Counted from the first letter of the stretch, positions 37,029 to 47,740 are shown. The stretch is DNA of 64,000 nucleotides from Diphasiastrum complanatum (GCA_029204225.1 CM055097.1:48630052-48694051), one strand, 5' to 3'. Made by a program: numbers and translations. Notes: generated from the letters alone by a model not told the origin.

Positions 37029-37040
37029 GCTTTGATACCA
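37029..37040 (-). other. copia PBS, minus strand
   Basis: GCTTTGATACCA is the complement of TGGTATCAAAGC, one base off the initiator-tRNA consensus. It belongs to the copia element at 34.5-37.0 kb. Its 5' LTR should start at TGATGGGG (37044) and extend right. Confidence 0.8.
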
Positions 37041-37043
37041 ATC

Positions 37044-38080
37044 TGATGGGGCAAGGGAGATAGAAAAACGTAACCGGAGAAGAGAGCAAGAATATTGCGG
37101 AACAACTCTCCTGTTACAATCAGTTGCTAAATGCAAAATAGTCTAATAGACAGGTTATGCTAAATGTAATCACAGCTTTAAGTGTTCTAATTGTCCAACA
37201 GGATCTTAAAAATTAATTCATACTCTCAAAAACCAAGAGTACAGTCCACAGAAGTGATTAGAAATGGTTTGTGTGTGGTATTACTGAGAAAGGATTCAAT
37301 GTGAAGTATGGTTCTGAAATAAATGGAAGAGCATTATGATATTGCGAGTCTCTCATGCGTCAAAGATAGCCATTGTCTGATCAGAAACTGAGGAGTCGTA
37401 GACGTCCATGTTTTGATCAGAGTGAGTAAACAAGCACAGTCAAACAACAATAAAGTGCAGTGTAGCTTAAATCTGTTATTGTATTGTTCCCTGATTTCAA
37501 TCACAACAAGCATTCATTCTACGCTATACACAGATAGAAAGCAAGGTGCTGCTATATTACACTGAAGCACGAATAGCAATTACAACCAAAGATTGACGGC
37601 ATAACTGGGAGGCTCAAATAATGTCTTATGGACGGAGCGTCTCACGTAATCTGTGCTGGAATGATCTATTTATAGATTGCATCCATATATTAACTACTAT
37701 AAATGATTGCCACCTAATTAGATAAGTCGTTGTACTTGGAAGTATATGGCTTCTGTGACAACTGTGCATAATGTAACCCATAGGGAATGTTGACGTGGAT
37801 GAGGGCATCTATGTTCTCTCACTCACATTCTAGGGAAAGTGGCTTTCTCTCACTTCGCAAATTTGGGAAGTGGCTGGGAACGTCCCTCGTTCAAAGTAGA
37901 TGACATTCAGCATTTTCTCTCTTTTCAGGATTTTGCGAAAAAGCCGAAGGTGCCCTTAAAATGTTAGTGTCTTTAACAGTTTAACTCTCTCGCACTTTTC
38001 AGGAAAATGCGAAAAAAAACCGAAGGTGTTGATAATACAATTTGTTGAAAAAATTAAAGAAAAATTAAATCAGAGACAAG
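37044..38080 (-). other. probable copia 5' LTR, then non-coding DNA
   Basis: The start of this stretch should be the 5' LTR of the minus-strand copia element; its outer end is not defined because no second LTR is seen. At 37921-37955 and 37999-38030 two related motifs occur (TCAGGA(T/A)3TGCGAAAAA followed by GAAGGTG). Confidence 0.4.
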
Positions 38081-38083
38081 GTC

Positions 38084-38575
38084 ATGCGAGGAGCAATGCC
38101 ATCACTTCTTGGAGATATTTTTTGCAAAGTGAAGACCTCCAAAGGCAATGAAGTGATTTGTTGTGGGGTTGACGAATTGAACTTCATGGCCATTCCTTCA
38201 TCTGCTTGGGAGAGTCCGACATTGTACATTTTTTATAATCTTGAGTCGAACAGTTCAAGTTACATCACTACATTGGTGCGACATTGCCTGGCCACCCTCA
38301 TGGCAGAACACAAATTGTGTGTTATTGTGCTATTTTTGGAACAGAGTATTAAAGAGGGAGTCAAGGGAAGTTTAAAAACAATGCAGGACATAAAACTCTC
38401 GATATTTGAGGGTTATTACGAGCTTGCTATCCCTTTAAAACAAGGCGGAGTGCAAATGCAAAATTTGCAACCTGTTCTATATGTCCTATACAATGTGGAT
38501 GCACCAAGTGATCTGAGTGCATGTGTGCATCACATTTTTGAGTCTGTGTTTTGGCGACCAAGGGAAGGTGCCTAA
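38084..38575 (+). CDS. orphan ORF, 163 residues, unknown function
   Basis: Uninterrupted from the ATG at 38084 to the stop at 38573-38575. No membrane span, signal peptide or motif I recognise. Alternating hydrophobic pattern (LYIFYNLES, LCVIVLFLEQS, LQPVLYVLYNVD) suggests an alpha/beta fold. After the stop another frame stays open (RAKHWEGIN, FFGRKFEPPLGNQE) toward 38760 with two stops, so the ORF could be the intact part of a longer decayed gene. Neighbours are retroelement remnants. It may be a captured gene or a transposon ORF. Confidence 0.35.
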   Translation: MRGAMPSLLGDIFCKVKTSKGNEVICCGVDELNFMAIPSSAWESPTLYIFYNLESNSSSYITTLVRHCLATLMAEHKLCVIVLFLEQSIKEGVKGSLKTMQDIKLSIFEGYYELAIPLKQGGVQMQNLQPVLYVLYNVDAPSDLSACVHHIFESVFWRPREGA

Positions 38576-39159
38576 AAATTTTGTGACTTGTACTCCGGCT
38601 GCTAAAAGCAGAGCAAAACATTGGGAAGGCATCAACTCCATTGTTGAGTCTTAGGTTGCCATCCAAAGTTTCTTTGGTCGCAAGTTTGAGCCTCCCCTTG
38701 GAAACCAAGAAGCATTGTTGAGTCTTTCTCTGCTGGTCGGCGGTCTGCTTGTTCAGGTTATCTTATTGTGTGGTGCCGTTATTAAATGTCATGGGTCACA
38801 AACTTATATGTGTCAACACTCCCAAAAATATCGGACGGACTAAGTCTTATCTCGATGTTGTAAGATCTTTGCAGTTGAGTTCTAAAAGCTAGTCTTCCGG
38901 AGAACCGTAGTCGAGGGATGTGGGTTCTCATGATGTAGAATTAGATTCAGGTTCAGATAATACTTAGGGCAAGGCATAGATTCATATATTTTGTAATACA
39001 TTGTAAATGCTCCAAGCGGTAGGGGTTGTTACCACCATTTTGCATAATATAATAGACAAACTCATTTTCAAAATCAGTTGTTATGGATGTTTGTTGAATG
39101 TCTCATAAGATATTTGAATATTTTCATTTGAATAAGAGATTCAAAATCAGTTGTGATAG

Positions 39160-39896
39160 ATGTTTGTTGAATATCGTACATACGTGAGCCAGATTTGGCT
39201 TGTTACTCCACCATCCTTCATGTGGAGTAGTGTGAGGAACGTCAGATTTGCCAGTCCTGTTCTGTAGGTAGGCAGTTGCAGCTACTGCTTCAGCCCATAG
39301 TGATTTTGATGCCTTTGAGTAGGTCATCATGCACCTTGCTGCTTCCATGAGAGTCCTATTTTTCCTCTCTGCAATACCATTGGGTTGTGGTGTATACACT
39401 GTAGTCTTCCTATAAAGGATGTCGAGACTGCTACAAAAATCAGCAAGTCAGTTGGAGGCATGTTCTCCACCTCTGTCGGTTTGTAGCTGCTTCACTTTCT
39501 TCTCAGTCCATTTCTTTGCCCAATTTACATATTTTGTAAATTTGTCAAGTGCTTCTGACTTGTTGTGGATGAAGTAGACAACTACAAACCTACTGAAATC
39601 ATCAATGAAGGTGATATAATTTCTCGAGCCTCCCACAGAGACTACATCAAAGGGTCCACAGATGTTCAAATGTACATGACATCTTGCCTTTGTTGCACAC
39701 ATCACAAGATGTGAGATTGGTTGCATCTTTGATGCTAACACCTGTGAATACTTCATTTTGGCTAGCCTTGTATAAAGACATCGTATTCATATGACATAAT
39801 CTTCTATGCCATAGAATGTCCATAGACTCATGGATCTGATGAGCTTGTTCTATGGCAAGGCATACCTTCAAGTGATACAGGTTGCCTTTCTGCTTG
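39160..39896 (-). pseudogene. copia pre-integrase and integrase
   Basis: Minus strand from 39896: DKQKGNLYHLKVCLA, DILWHRRLCHMNTMSLYKAS, HLNICGPFDVVSVGGSRNYI followed by TFIDDFSRFVVVYF (catalytic Asp), LQTDRGGEH (second Asp), then after frame changes YTPQPNGIAERKNRTLMEAA (catalytic Glu) and YLQNRTGKSDVPHTTPHEGW. RT and gag are missing. Three frames are used. The right end joins a family B LTR piece at 39.9 kb. Confidence 0.9.
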
Positions 39897-39897
39897 T

Positions 39898-40078
39898 CAT
39901 GTGCCAAACTTAGCAATCAAACATCTAGTCCATTCATTAACATCAAATTATAATGGAAATGCAAGAAAGAAAAAAAATAAGCCAAAAACCAAGAAACTAG
40001 ACAAATGTAGCAAAACTTCACCAAATTATGCAAAGTAAGGTATTATTATTCATGATTATTGATCATTCACAAGATATT
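39898..40078 (-). mobile_element. family B LTR 3'-end fragment (inverted)
   Basis: Reverse complement aligns with 46222-46412 (landmarks: TTGTGAATGATCAATAATCA and TTGGCACATGA). It ends with the LTR terminus at 39898. It separates two oppositely oriented copia pieces. Confidence 0.8.
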
Positions 40079-40084
40079 GTTGTT

Positions 40085-40705
40085 CTGTAGATACTGCAAG
40101 AGAAACAACCACGAGATTCAAGATTGTCGGATACTACAAGCAAAGAACAACAACAAGGGACAATCAAATCAAGGGGCCAATGCAGCTACAGAAGCTCCAT
40201 AGCCCATTCAAGAATTGGATCATGATGTCTTCATGACCAGCCATCAAGGAGCATCCAACAACAATTCTTGGTTCCTAGATTTCGGTGCCACTCAGCATAT
40301 GATTAGCCTCATTGGATGTTTCGAGTTCTATACACCACACAGTACCAACAAATACGTTCACCTTGTCGATAATAGCACACAGGCTATTAAAGGTGAAGGT
40401 ACTGTAAGATTAAGCTTTGAAAATGATCAGTCTAAGATACTCTCTAAAGTCCTATATGTACCCAATCTATTTACAAATCTGCTCTCTGTAAGCAGAATCA
40501 CAAATCTAGGACATAAAGTAGAATTTGAATGTGATCAATGCAAAGTAGTTGATAGGACAGGCAAGATCCTAGCACTTGGAAAGAGGCATGAATACTTGTA
40601 TAGATTAAGTCATTGCTTTTCTGCCTCTAGTCAGGCGCTCAGTACTTCTATTTGAGCAAATAAAAGTTTACTTTGGCATTATAGACTTGGTTGCTTGAAT
40701 CATGC
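40085..40705 (+). pseudogene. copia Gag end, protease and pre-integrase start
   Basis: Plus strand: zinc knuckle CRYCKRNNHEIQDC, a stop, then DHDVFMTSHQGASNNNSWFL with protease FLDFGATQHM (DSG changed to DFG), KVLYVPNLFTNLLSVSRITN, YLYRLSHCFSAS, a stop, and LLWHYRLGCLNHAS, where it is cut. The likely continuation of this element (integrase C-terminus) resumes at about 43322, with 2.6 kb of other DNA between. Confidence 0.88.
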
Positions 40706-40712
40706 TTCTGTA

Positions 40713-40732
40713 CAACAAATATATATTTGTTG
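40713..40732. repeat. 20-bp perfect palindrome at copia break
   Basis: CAACAAATATATATTTGTTG is its own reverse complement and sits at the left edge of the DNA that interrupts the copia element. Confidence 0.8.
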
Positions 40733-41345
40733 ATTTTTTCTCGAGTGCTAGTATTCGTAGGACACCAACTTTATTTGTTTGCAAGAATTTATCAGATGAG
40801 ACTTTGTCAGATCTCATGGATCAAGGCTGGGATAGTAAAACAAATAATGACATAGAATGCAGGATTAAAAAGTCTTCAATGATCTTTCGTTATCATATCG
40901 AAAAGCAAATGCTCAATCTCACATTTAGCTATCAGAGATACAAGAAAATTGAAGGTACATGGCTACCACTGGATCAAGACTTTGAACTAAATGGTCACAC
41001 AAACCGAATGGAGATAAGCATTATCTATAATGAGGAATATTTGACTATGGTTGAGGTGGAAGAGCATTGGAAGCTTGATTTTATCAGAACAGAGCTCATG
41101 CTATTACAAACCAATCTACCAACATATTTCAGATTTATCATCAACGGAAGACTCGTAAGTACTTTATGTTTATTGCCATTTCAAAATAGAACAAAATAAT
41201 TGAAAATGTCATCATTTACAATTGCACATTCACTAATATTTGTCATGTCACAGGTGCGAAAAAGACAACAGTTGATAACATGTCTGCAAAGATCTATCTA
41301 CAACAATTACCATTGTGGGAGAACAATAGCTTCAAATAAACTTTA
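40733..41345 (+). pseudogene. gene-like fragment with one intron, unknown product
   Basis: Exon 1 is open through 41155 (TLFVCKNLSDETLSDLMDQG, YKKIEGTWLPLDQDFELNGH, LPTYFRFIINGRL). It ends exactly at a consensus donor CTC|GTAAGT (41156). A fitting acceptor GTCACAG| near 41252 continues the frame with VRKRQQLITCLQRSIYNNYH and stops near 41345; AATAAATG near 41377 may be a poly(A) signal. The 5' end is not defined (AG at 40752 is one possible acceptor). I do not recognise the family. It lies inside a broken copia element and faces another gene-like piece on the minus strand. Confidence 0.4.
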
Positions 41346-41525
41346 GTAAAGATCTATGTATACACTCTTTCATTCAATAAATGAAAGCCCAAGTTGGGCA
41401 TTAGTACATGTATTTTGTGCTCCCAAATTCATGAAATGGAGCAGCATTTGATATATCAATGTATATTTTTCTATGAATTATATACATGTGCAATCTATTT
41501 TTGTTCTATGCTATCTGTATTTGTT

Positions 41526-42351
41526 CTAATCTTTATTTAGTATAATTACATCGTCCTTTGCACCATCATCAACAATGGGAGGCTGAATCCTTGCCCTAGC
41601 CAATATGATCAGGATAATTTCTTGTCTAAATCTGTACACCTGGTTTGATGTGTACTCAGGAAGTGTAAACTACAAGATAGAACATTCATGTATTAGTAAT
41701 GGCTAAAAACATCAACAAAATAGAAAACTAATTTTCTTTAGCTGCAATGCTGAGAACTATTTCCATTGATAATGCCAATGATAAAGCATTAAACAGCAAG
41801 AAGCATTTAGTATATCTTACTTGGTATGATAAGGGACGAGCAGGTATTTTGTTGCTATTGTGAATGCACTACTCAGACACTGTGACAATGTGTCATTATT
41901 CTCCTTGAAGGCCTGAAGCAAAAAGTTACTTAGCACCAGCAACTCATTGGATGAATCTCTTGCAATGCCATATTGGATGAATCTCTTGCAATGCCATATT
42001 GCAAGAGTGTAAGCCTAGACTCTATCATAGGATCACTAATAGAAGCCCGTCTATTTTTGAGATCCAAACAATCAACAACTCTATAATTTATACTGAAGTC
42101 AAGTTCCTCTAGTCTAAAACAAAAAGGAATACCAATTCTATCTACAACATCGGCTATGTCCTTCTCAAATTTAAGATAATCATCGGAATCTATATATGTA
42201 TAAATATTTGAAAGAGGAGGAGGAGGTGGATGTGTAGTATCTATAGGAATTACAGGGGTATCCAAAATCGATGTAGCTATATTTACAACATTATCAAGAG
42301 CAGCATTATCTACAATTGGTTCCGGGTTAGGCTTCGTAAATTCTGTGGTAT
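41526..42351 (-). pseudogene. gene-like fragment with introns, 26-bp duplication
   Basis: Minus strand. Exon 42351-41821 begins after acceptor TTTTCTTAG and ends at AA|GTAAGA. It reads TTEFTKPNPEPIVDNAALDN, a Pro run, DDYLKFEKDIADVVDRIGIP and MIESRLTLLQYGIARDSSN. A 26-bp tandem duplication (41949-42000) shifts the frame; on the far side the expected frame resumes as ELLVLSNFLLQAFKENNDTL. A second exon 41669-41526 (after CTTGTAG) reads FTLPEYTSNQVYRFRQEIIL and ends in a stop. The splice phase between them does not fit exactly, so there may be a further indel. Product unknown. Confidence 0.45.
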
Positions 42352-42359
42352 CTAAGAAA

Positions 42360-43320
42360 ATTCATGAAACATTCGCGACTCTCTTTCAAGATTCGGATGG
42401 AGTTCAGATGCGTTTGATGGGCACTGCCAACTGAAACACTCCTACAATCCTCTAGAGGGTAGTCAGGTACTACTGATCTACATTCATAAAATTAATACAG
42501 CATTCGACTTCATTTCAACCAAGGTGCGGAATTCAAAGAGAACAAGAAAACTCAAACATTAAAATAAACAGCATAAGTATTCGACATCCAAGATCAGACA
42601 CAACCAGAAAAATAATCTATATTAATTTTCTCTGATTTCTTCAGGGCACTGCATGCGAATCCACGTAGTGTGTTGGCGTGAGAGAAGCACGGCTCTCTCA
42701 CGAGTAGTAGTCTCGCTTCACTAGCGGACAATTGGATCTTCTAATCCTAGACAGAATTATCTTCTCGCACGCAAGCGGAGCTTCTGTTTGTGATCATCTT
42801 GATTGCTTACTAGCATCAAACTTCTTCTTGGGTATATCTTTTCTTTAGTTACACTCTATGTATCTTGTTCTGATATGTGTCGAGTATAATTCAGTAAGTA
42901 CGATCTCTCTCTATGCAAATCTAAGATTAGAGTGATTAAGCATCTACAACTAACCAAAGAATTACAAGAGTGGCAGATTAGCCACGACCTAGGAAGTATT
43001 TGCTGACGTCATGCCATCAGGTCAGATCTCTGTACTTCTGGGTACTTGCGTGATCTCTGGTGGTACTCCTAGGAGCGTGAGTATAGAATGGGTTTCATTT
43101 ACCTCATCTGCCTTTCTCTCTGGACCGCAAAGGAATCTTGTTCGTGGATCCTTACTGTTCGCAAACCGTTCGTGTTCGCGAACCATTCGTCTTTGTCTCT
43201 ATTGACTTTTGTGTTCGCGAACCTCTTCATGTTTCGTGTCTTCATATGTTCGAGTTCGCGAACATCTTCGTTGAGTGAAGGACTGAAAGCTAGCAAGGCT
43301 TTGTAATCAGAAACACTTTG
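42360..43320. other. insert remainder; no gene seen
   Basis: Part of the 2.6 kb separating two halves of a copia element. No coding motif. It holds the GTTCGCGAAC palindromes listed separately. Confidence 0.4.
43157..43263. repeat. cluster of GTTCGCGAAC palindromes
   Basis: Perfect 10-bp palindromes at 43174-43183, 43213-43222 and 43254-43263 plus one variant GTTCGCAAAC at 43157-43166. The three perfect sites are about 40 bp apart. Confidence 0.9.
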
Positions 43321-43321
43321 T

Positions 43322-45168
43322 TTCTTCAGAGGTGTGGACAGGCTCCAAGCCTTCTGTGAAAAACCTACGAGTGTTCGAAAGCATCGCCTACACATAGATC
43401 CCGAAAGAGACAATGAAAAAATTTGACTTCCAAGGTCTCAAGACCATTTTGATTAGTTATACTTCATCTGACAACACATACAAGCTATATGATCCTAATA
43501 CCCAACAAATCTTGTTCAGCCGATATACATTCTTTATCGAGGATCATTTCATTGACATCAAAGACAAAGGCATTGTTCTAGGAGGCACATCAATAAGAAC
43601 TTCAGGCTCAAGCGTATCCATCGTCGATCCACTACTTGATAGCGAGTCAGATGAAGATGTTGCTGCTACCCAGCAACAAGTCCCAGGAATGGTTCATCAG
43701 TCAATTCCTCCAAGAAGATCAAGCCGAGTGCGCAGACAACCTACAAGGTATACTTCTGAGTCTGTCTGTCTTTTGATACAAGAACCGACGACAGTCAAAG
43801 AGGCACTTAGCCAACTAGACTCTGAAGAAGCCATGGACAGAGAGTATTCCTCTCTGATCAAGAACCAGATGTGGTCATTAGACGAAGCTCCTGTTGGCTG
43901 CAATATCATCAATTGCAAATGGATCTTTAAGATCAAGTACAATGCCAATGGAGAGATTGATAGAAGGAAGGCAAAACTAGTAGCACGAGGATTTACTCAG
44001 ATTCACAATGTTGACTACATTGAGACTTTCAGTCCAGTAGTCAAACATTCATCGATCTGAGCCCTCCTATCATATGCTGCAACAGCCGACCTTGAAGTGC
44101 ATCAACTTGATGTGCGTTTATCTAAATGGAATTATAGAAGAAGACATCTACATAATCCAACCCGAAGGATACATTCTGGAAGGTATGAAGAATATGTTTG
44201 TAAACTCCATTAGACACTTTACGGCTTGAAATAGTCTGCTAGAGCTTGGTTTCAGAAGATCAATACATTCCTCATCCAACAAGGTTTCCAACCAAACACT
44301 GTTGATTGCAACGTCTATTTCAAGTCAGTGCAACAATCCTTCATTATCATCACCTTATACGTGGATGATACATTGTTTTTCAACAACAATACCAATCGAG
44401 TTAAGGATGCTAAACAGATGCTGTTTTCTGAGTTCGACATGACTGATCTGGGTGAAGCTCACTTTTGTCTGGGCATTCAAATCCACCGAGACAGATTGAG
44501 ATGACTGATTTATATTACTCAACAAAGCTATCTTCATAGTGTTCTTGACAGATATAATCTGATGAATTGTAAGTTAGCTCACTCACCGATGGATCCAGGC
44601 CTGCGTTTGTCAAGGGACCAATGTCCTCAGACCAAGTAGAAAGAGGAGCAGATGAGAGAGTATCCTTATCGATCGATACTTGGATCTCTCATGTACGCAA
44701 TGGCCTATACAAGACCTGACATATCTTTTATAGTAGCTCACTGAGCCAATTTATGGCTAATCCTAGCATTACCCATTGGAAGGCTCTCATAAGAGTCATG
44801 AGGTATATTTGAGCTACCATGGACCAGTGCATATGCTATGGAGAAGTCAACAGTAACAATCTTCATCAGCTCAGTGGATATTTTGATACAAGCTGGGGAG
44901 GAGATGTAGACAATCGTAAGTCCACATCTGGATTTACATTCTTCTTCAACGGCGGTCCTATCTCATGGAATAGTCGTAAACAATACTCTATCGCTCTTTC
45001 ATCTACAAAAACAAAATACATTGCTGCTTCTCAATCTATTACAGAAGCATTTTAGTTGAAAAATTTACTGTCAGACATTAGTTTGAATTAGTACAGCCCT
45101 ATTATCATATTTTGTGATAATCAGAGTGCTATTGCCTTATCGGCCAACCCTAGATTTCACTCTAGGAG
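43322..45168 (+). pseudogene. copia integrase end, RT and RNase H, decayed
   Basis: Starts with EVWTGSKPSVKNLRVFESIA, IPKETMKKFDFQGLKTILIS and the IN-RT linker with SSRVRRQPTRY. RT follows: PTTVKEALSQLDSEEAMDRE, CKWIFKIKYNANGEIDRRKA, KLVARGFTQIHNVDYIETFS, a damaged QLDV region near 44110, TLYGLK, ITLYVDDTLFF (catalytic YVDD), LGSLMYAMAYTRPDISF, then RNase H with FDTSWGGDVDNRKSTSGFTF and ALSSTKTKYIAASQSITEAF, and NPRFHSRS at the end. Several stops and frameshifts after 44058. The final HIE/HYHF motif is lost at the junction near 45168. Probably the other half of 40085-40705. Confidence 0.92.
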
Positions 45169-45184
45169 TGTGCCGAAGGTGGCA

Positions 45185-45760
45185 TGGTTAGAATAGGTAG
45201 TGGGAGTGGTGTAGTAAGGGATATGGTGGTGATAGGAGGAATTGTGGTAGTGGTGGTGGTGGTAATGATGGGAATGACAACGGGATGAATAAGAGAGAAT
45301 GTGAGTGGAAGGGTGACTGTAATGGGTGATGATGTGGCGAGATGACGAGAGTCGTAATGGGAGAAGATGTGGATGTTGCAACAATAGAAGGGATTGGCAA
45401 TGATAGTGGAACGGATGGGGCTAGGGGTGGGAGATGTGATATTAAGAAACGGAGAAGAGTGAGTAGGGCTGGTACATGGGGGAATAGAATGTGTGTGGAT
45501 GGGAGATGGAGTAGGTGATATAGTGAAGGTTGGGGCCGACCACCAGTTGCGCGAGTGTATTTTTGGGAGGTGGCTAAGATGGGCTATCTGTTGGGGTGGT
45601 GTGGGGAGGTGTCTGGAGACCTAGATGTTCTAGGCCTGGTGATGGCGAGGGTGATAAGCAAACCACCACAGGTGATCCGTCTAGGACGTTTGAAAGCGGC
45701 TTGTAGCTCCTTACTCAAAAGTGTAGCCTAATCATAAACATTGTTTGGTCCCTTCATCAT
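45185..45760. other. strand-skewed G/purine-rich block
   Basis: The plus strand is strongly G-rich (GGTGGTGGTG, GGGAGATG motifs), so the minus strand is C/pyrimidine-rich and gives Pro/Ser/His/Leu low-complexity frames. One minus frame toward 45760 begins KGPNNVYD and KELQAAFKRPRRITCGGLLI, which looks coding, but I cannot identify it. From 45760 to 46040 no feature is seen. Confidence 0.3.
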
Positions 45761-46043
45761 GGTTGTCATGACCATGGCTTGCTTGGACACGCAGGTAGGG
45801 CGGTGGGTACTCACAAGAATGGTGACTAATAGAAAGTCTATCGCCTTTCGGATATTGGGGTTTCTAATTTGAGAAATTAGATATCCATCGTTGGTTTTGG
45901 TCTTGATTCCACCCTGATTAGGGAGAAAAAAGACAAATATGTCGTATTTGGCAAGGGCTCAGATTACCGGTAGGTGGATGGTATGAGAAAGTTAAGCGCC
46001 AATGAAATTAGTGGAGACTTATAATAGATGCACAAATGACCAC

Positions 46044-46414
46044 TATAAATAGTTGAGGTCGTGCTAAATTTGGAGGCTATTGTTCATTTTGGAATTTTGA
46101 GTTTTAAGTGATCTTGGAGCTTCTCTTTGAGAGCTTTCTTGATGGAAAAAGTGGTTCATGTGCCTAAAATCGCATGAGAGCTATGATCATGCTCTAGAAT
46201 CAGGCTATGATCATGCTCTAAAATCAAGCCCCTATCTTGTGAATGATCAATAATCATGAATAATGATGCCTTACTTTGCCTATTTTGGTGAACTTTTGCT
46301 ACTTTTAGCTATTTTCTTGATTTTTGACTTACGTTCTTGATTTCTTGTATTTCCATTGTAATTTGATGTTATTGAATGGATTAGATGTTTGAATGTTAGA
46401 TTTTGGCACATGAC
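46044..46414 (+). mobile_element. family B copy 2, 5' LTR (promoter to end)
   Basis: TATAAATA at 46044-46051 is a likely LTR promoter. The 3' part from 46222 to 46412 matches the inverted fragment at 39898-40078 and resembles the LTR end of copy 1. Upstream limit of U3 is not defined. Confidence 0.55.
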
Positions 46415-46419
46415 AATTT

Positions 46420-46431
46420 CGGTATCAAAGC
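46420..46431 (+). other. family B PBS, copy 2
   Basis: CGGTATCAAAGC, two changes from TGGTATCAGAGC, at the same distance from the LTR end as in copy 1. Confidence 0.65.
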
Positions 46432-46439
46432 ATTAGATC

Positions 46440-47040
46440 CTTTCCCCATCAGATTTGGTGGATTTTGCTAAGTTCGGTAGAGTTTCTTGTTCTAGTTTTC
46501 TTGATTTTTCAATTTCCAGCAAGCTTTGATTCAATTTTTTACCATTTAATTCTCAATTTTTTTTTTTTGTGTGTAGTTTCTTGTTGTAGATCAATAGATC
46601 TATCTTTTAGCTTTCTGGAGGTACTAAACTTTTTTGATTTAATGCTATAATGACCAAGTTATGGCCATTTTTGTGTTTTCATTCCAATTTTAACTAGTTA
46701 TAGTTTTTGCAATCTGTTTTCTTCCAATTTTTTTGGCTGAGCTTTTGGCTGAATTTTGTGACTGTAATTTTGTAAGATTGTAGATCTCTGTCTTAGCTTT
46801 AATTTGAGCCAATTTGCAACCAATTTGGTTAAAAATTGAGGGAGATATGGCAATTCTTGTGAACGAGGTCTAAAATTAGTTTTTGGTAAGATTTTGGGAG
46901 AGAATCACTTCCATTCTTCATTCTTTAAGTTTTGTTTCCTTGTAAAAAAAATTTCATTTCTTCATTTTAAAATTTTCACCAACTCATCTAAGAAAAAAAT
47001 CTGACCTAAACCTACCTACCCCAGCCCTAACCCTAACTAC
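46440..47040 (+). mobile_element. family B leader, copy 2, with telomere-like motifs
   Basis: T-rich leader like 16840-17616 in copy 1 (shared phrases such as AGCTTTAATTTG and TTTAGAACTTTTGTTT-like runs). It ends in CCTAAACC and CCCTAACCCTAAC (47003-47037), the counterpart of the telomere-like tract in copy 1. Confidence 0.6.
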
Positions 47041-47268
47041 CATTTAAAAGATTAAAAAAAAAAAAACCAAACCTGTTCTCCACGCACCCGGCGCCCTCCT
47101 CTCCACGCATTCTGGACCGATCACTTCTCGACCGAGCCATTTTATTGAGCTCTCGGTGGAGCCGAGTAAGTGGGCCATTCTCACGACTCCCTTATTCACT
47201 CCCCCTACCTTTTTCCGCGTGCCCCCTTCCTCCCCTCGATTACTTCCTCTCCCGTACCCCTATCTATA
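47041..47268 (+). mobile_element. family B spacer before captured genes
   Basis: C/T-rich stretch with GGCGCCC, TCTCCACGCA and TCTCGACCGAG motifs. No recognised coding sequence; it may be additional captured DNA or element sequence. Confidence 0.35.
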
Positions 47269-47576
47269 CCCCGTACAATTATCAGACAGCTTCCTAACCC
47301 TGTCAAGGCATAGGTCCACAATCTCTTTTCCAACTGTGTAATGTCCTCAGGCAAAATTGTTGGCAGCGTCTTCTTTGCCAGATATCAGTTGCTCTAGGTG
47401 AAACTGTATGTTCCAGTTCGAACTTCATCGATGACCGTTGGCTCCAGATCAACGAATACTGCTCTTGGAACGTGCTTTCCGGCACCCATCTCCCAAAAAT
47501 GTGTTGAAAGCATCGTCACCGCGGCCTATAGTCGTATCGCTTAGCATGCGTCCATCAGGCTGGATCCCATGTTTCA
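47269..47576 (-). pseudogene. captured alpha-tubulin fragment (antisense)
   Basis: Minus strand reads [20 protein letters not shown] followed by AFNTF, then in a shifted frame [20 protein letters not shown] followed by EVRTGTY, then SGKEDAANNFA, GHYTVGKEIVDLCLDRVRKL and SDNCTG. This is alpha-tubulin from about residue 28 to 131, continuous with no intron. At least three frame breaks. It is fused directly to an SR140 fragment (47577-47740) on the same strand and lies in the 5' leader of retroelement family B. The missing introns are compatible with capture from mRNA. Confidence 0.92.
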
Positions 47577-47740
47577 GCCTTTCCCCAACCAATTCGCAGC
47601 TCATACTCATACACAATAACACCTTGCATTTCATCCTTTGCAGCTTGAGCTTCTACTCGATTCATAAAAGCAACAAATCCACAATTACGCTGCCTCATCC
47701 GCTCCAGCTCGGTCCAGATCTCTTCCGATTGCTCTCCATT
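47577..47740 (-). pseudogene. captured SR140 / U2-associated RRM fragment (antisense)
   Basis: Minus frame reads EEIWTELERMRQRNCGFVAF followed by [20 protein letters not shown] and [10 protein letters not shown]. This matches the second half of the RRM of plant SR140 (U2SURP), usual [25 protein letters not shown] and YELKIGWGKSV. The frame is open. It ends within GWGK and switches at once to alpha-tubulin, an abrupt chimera of two nuclear genes. Confidence 0.9.
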
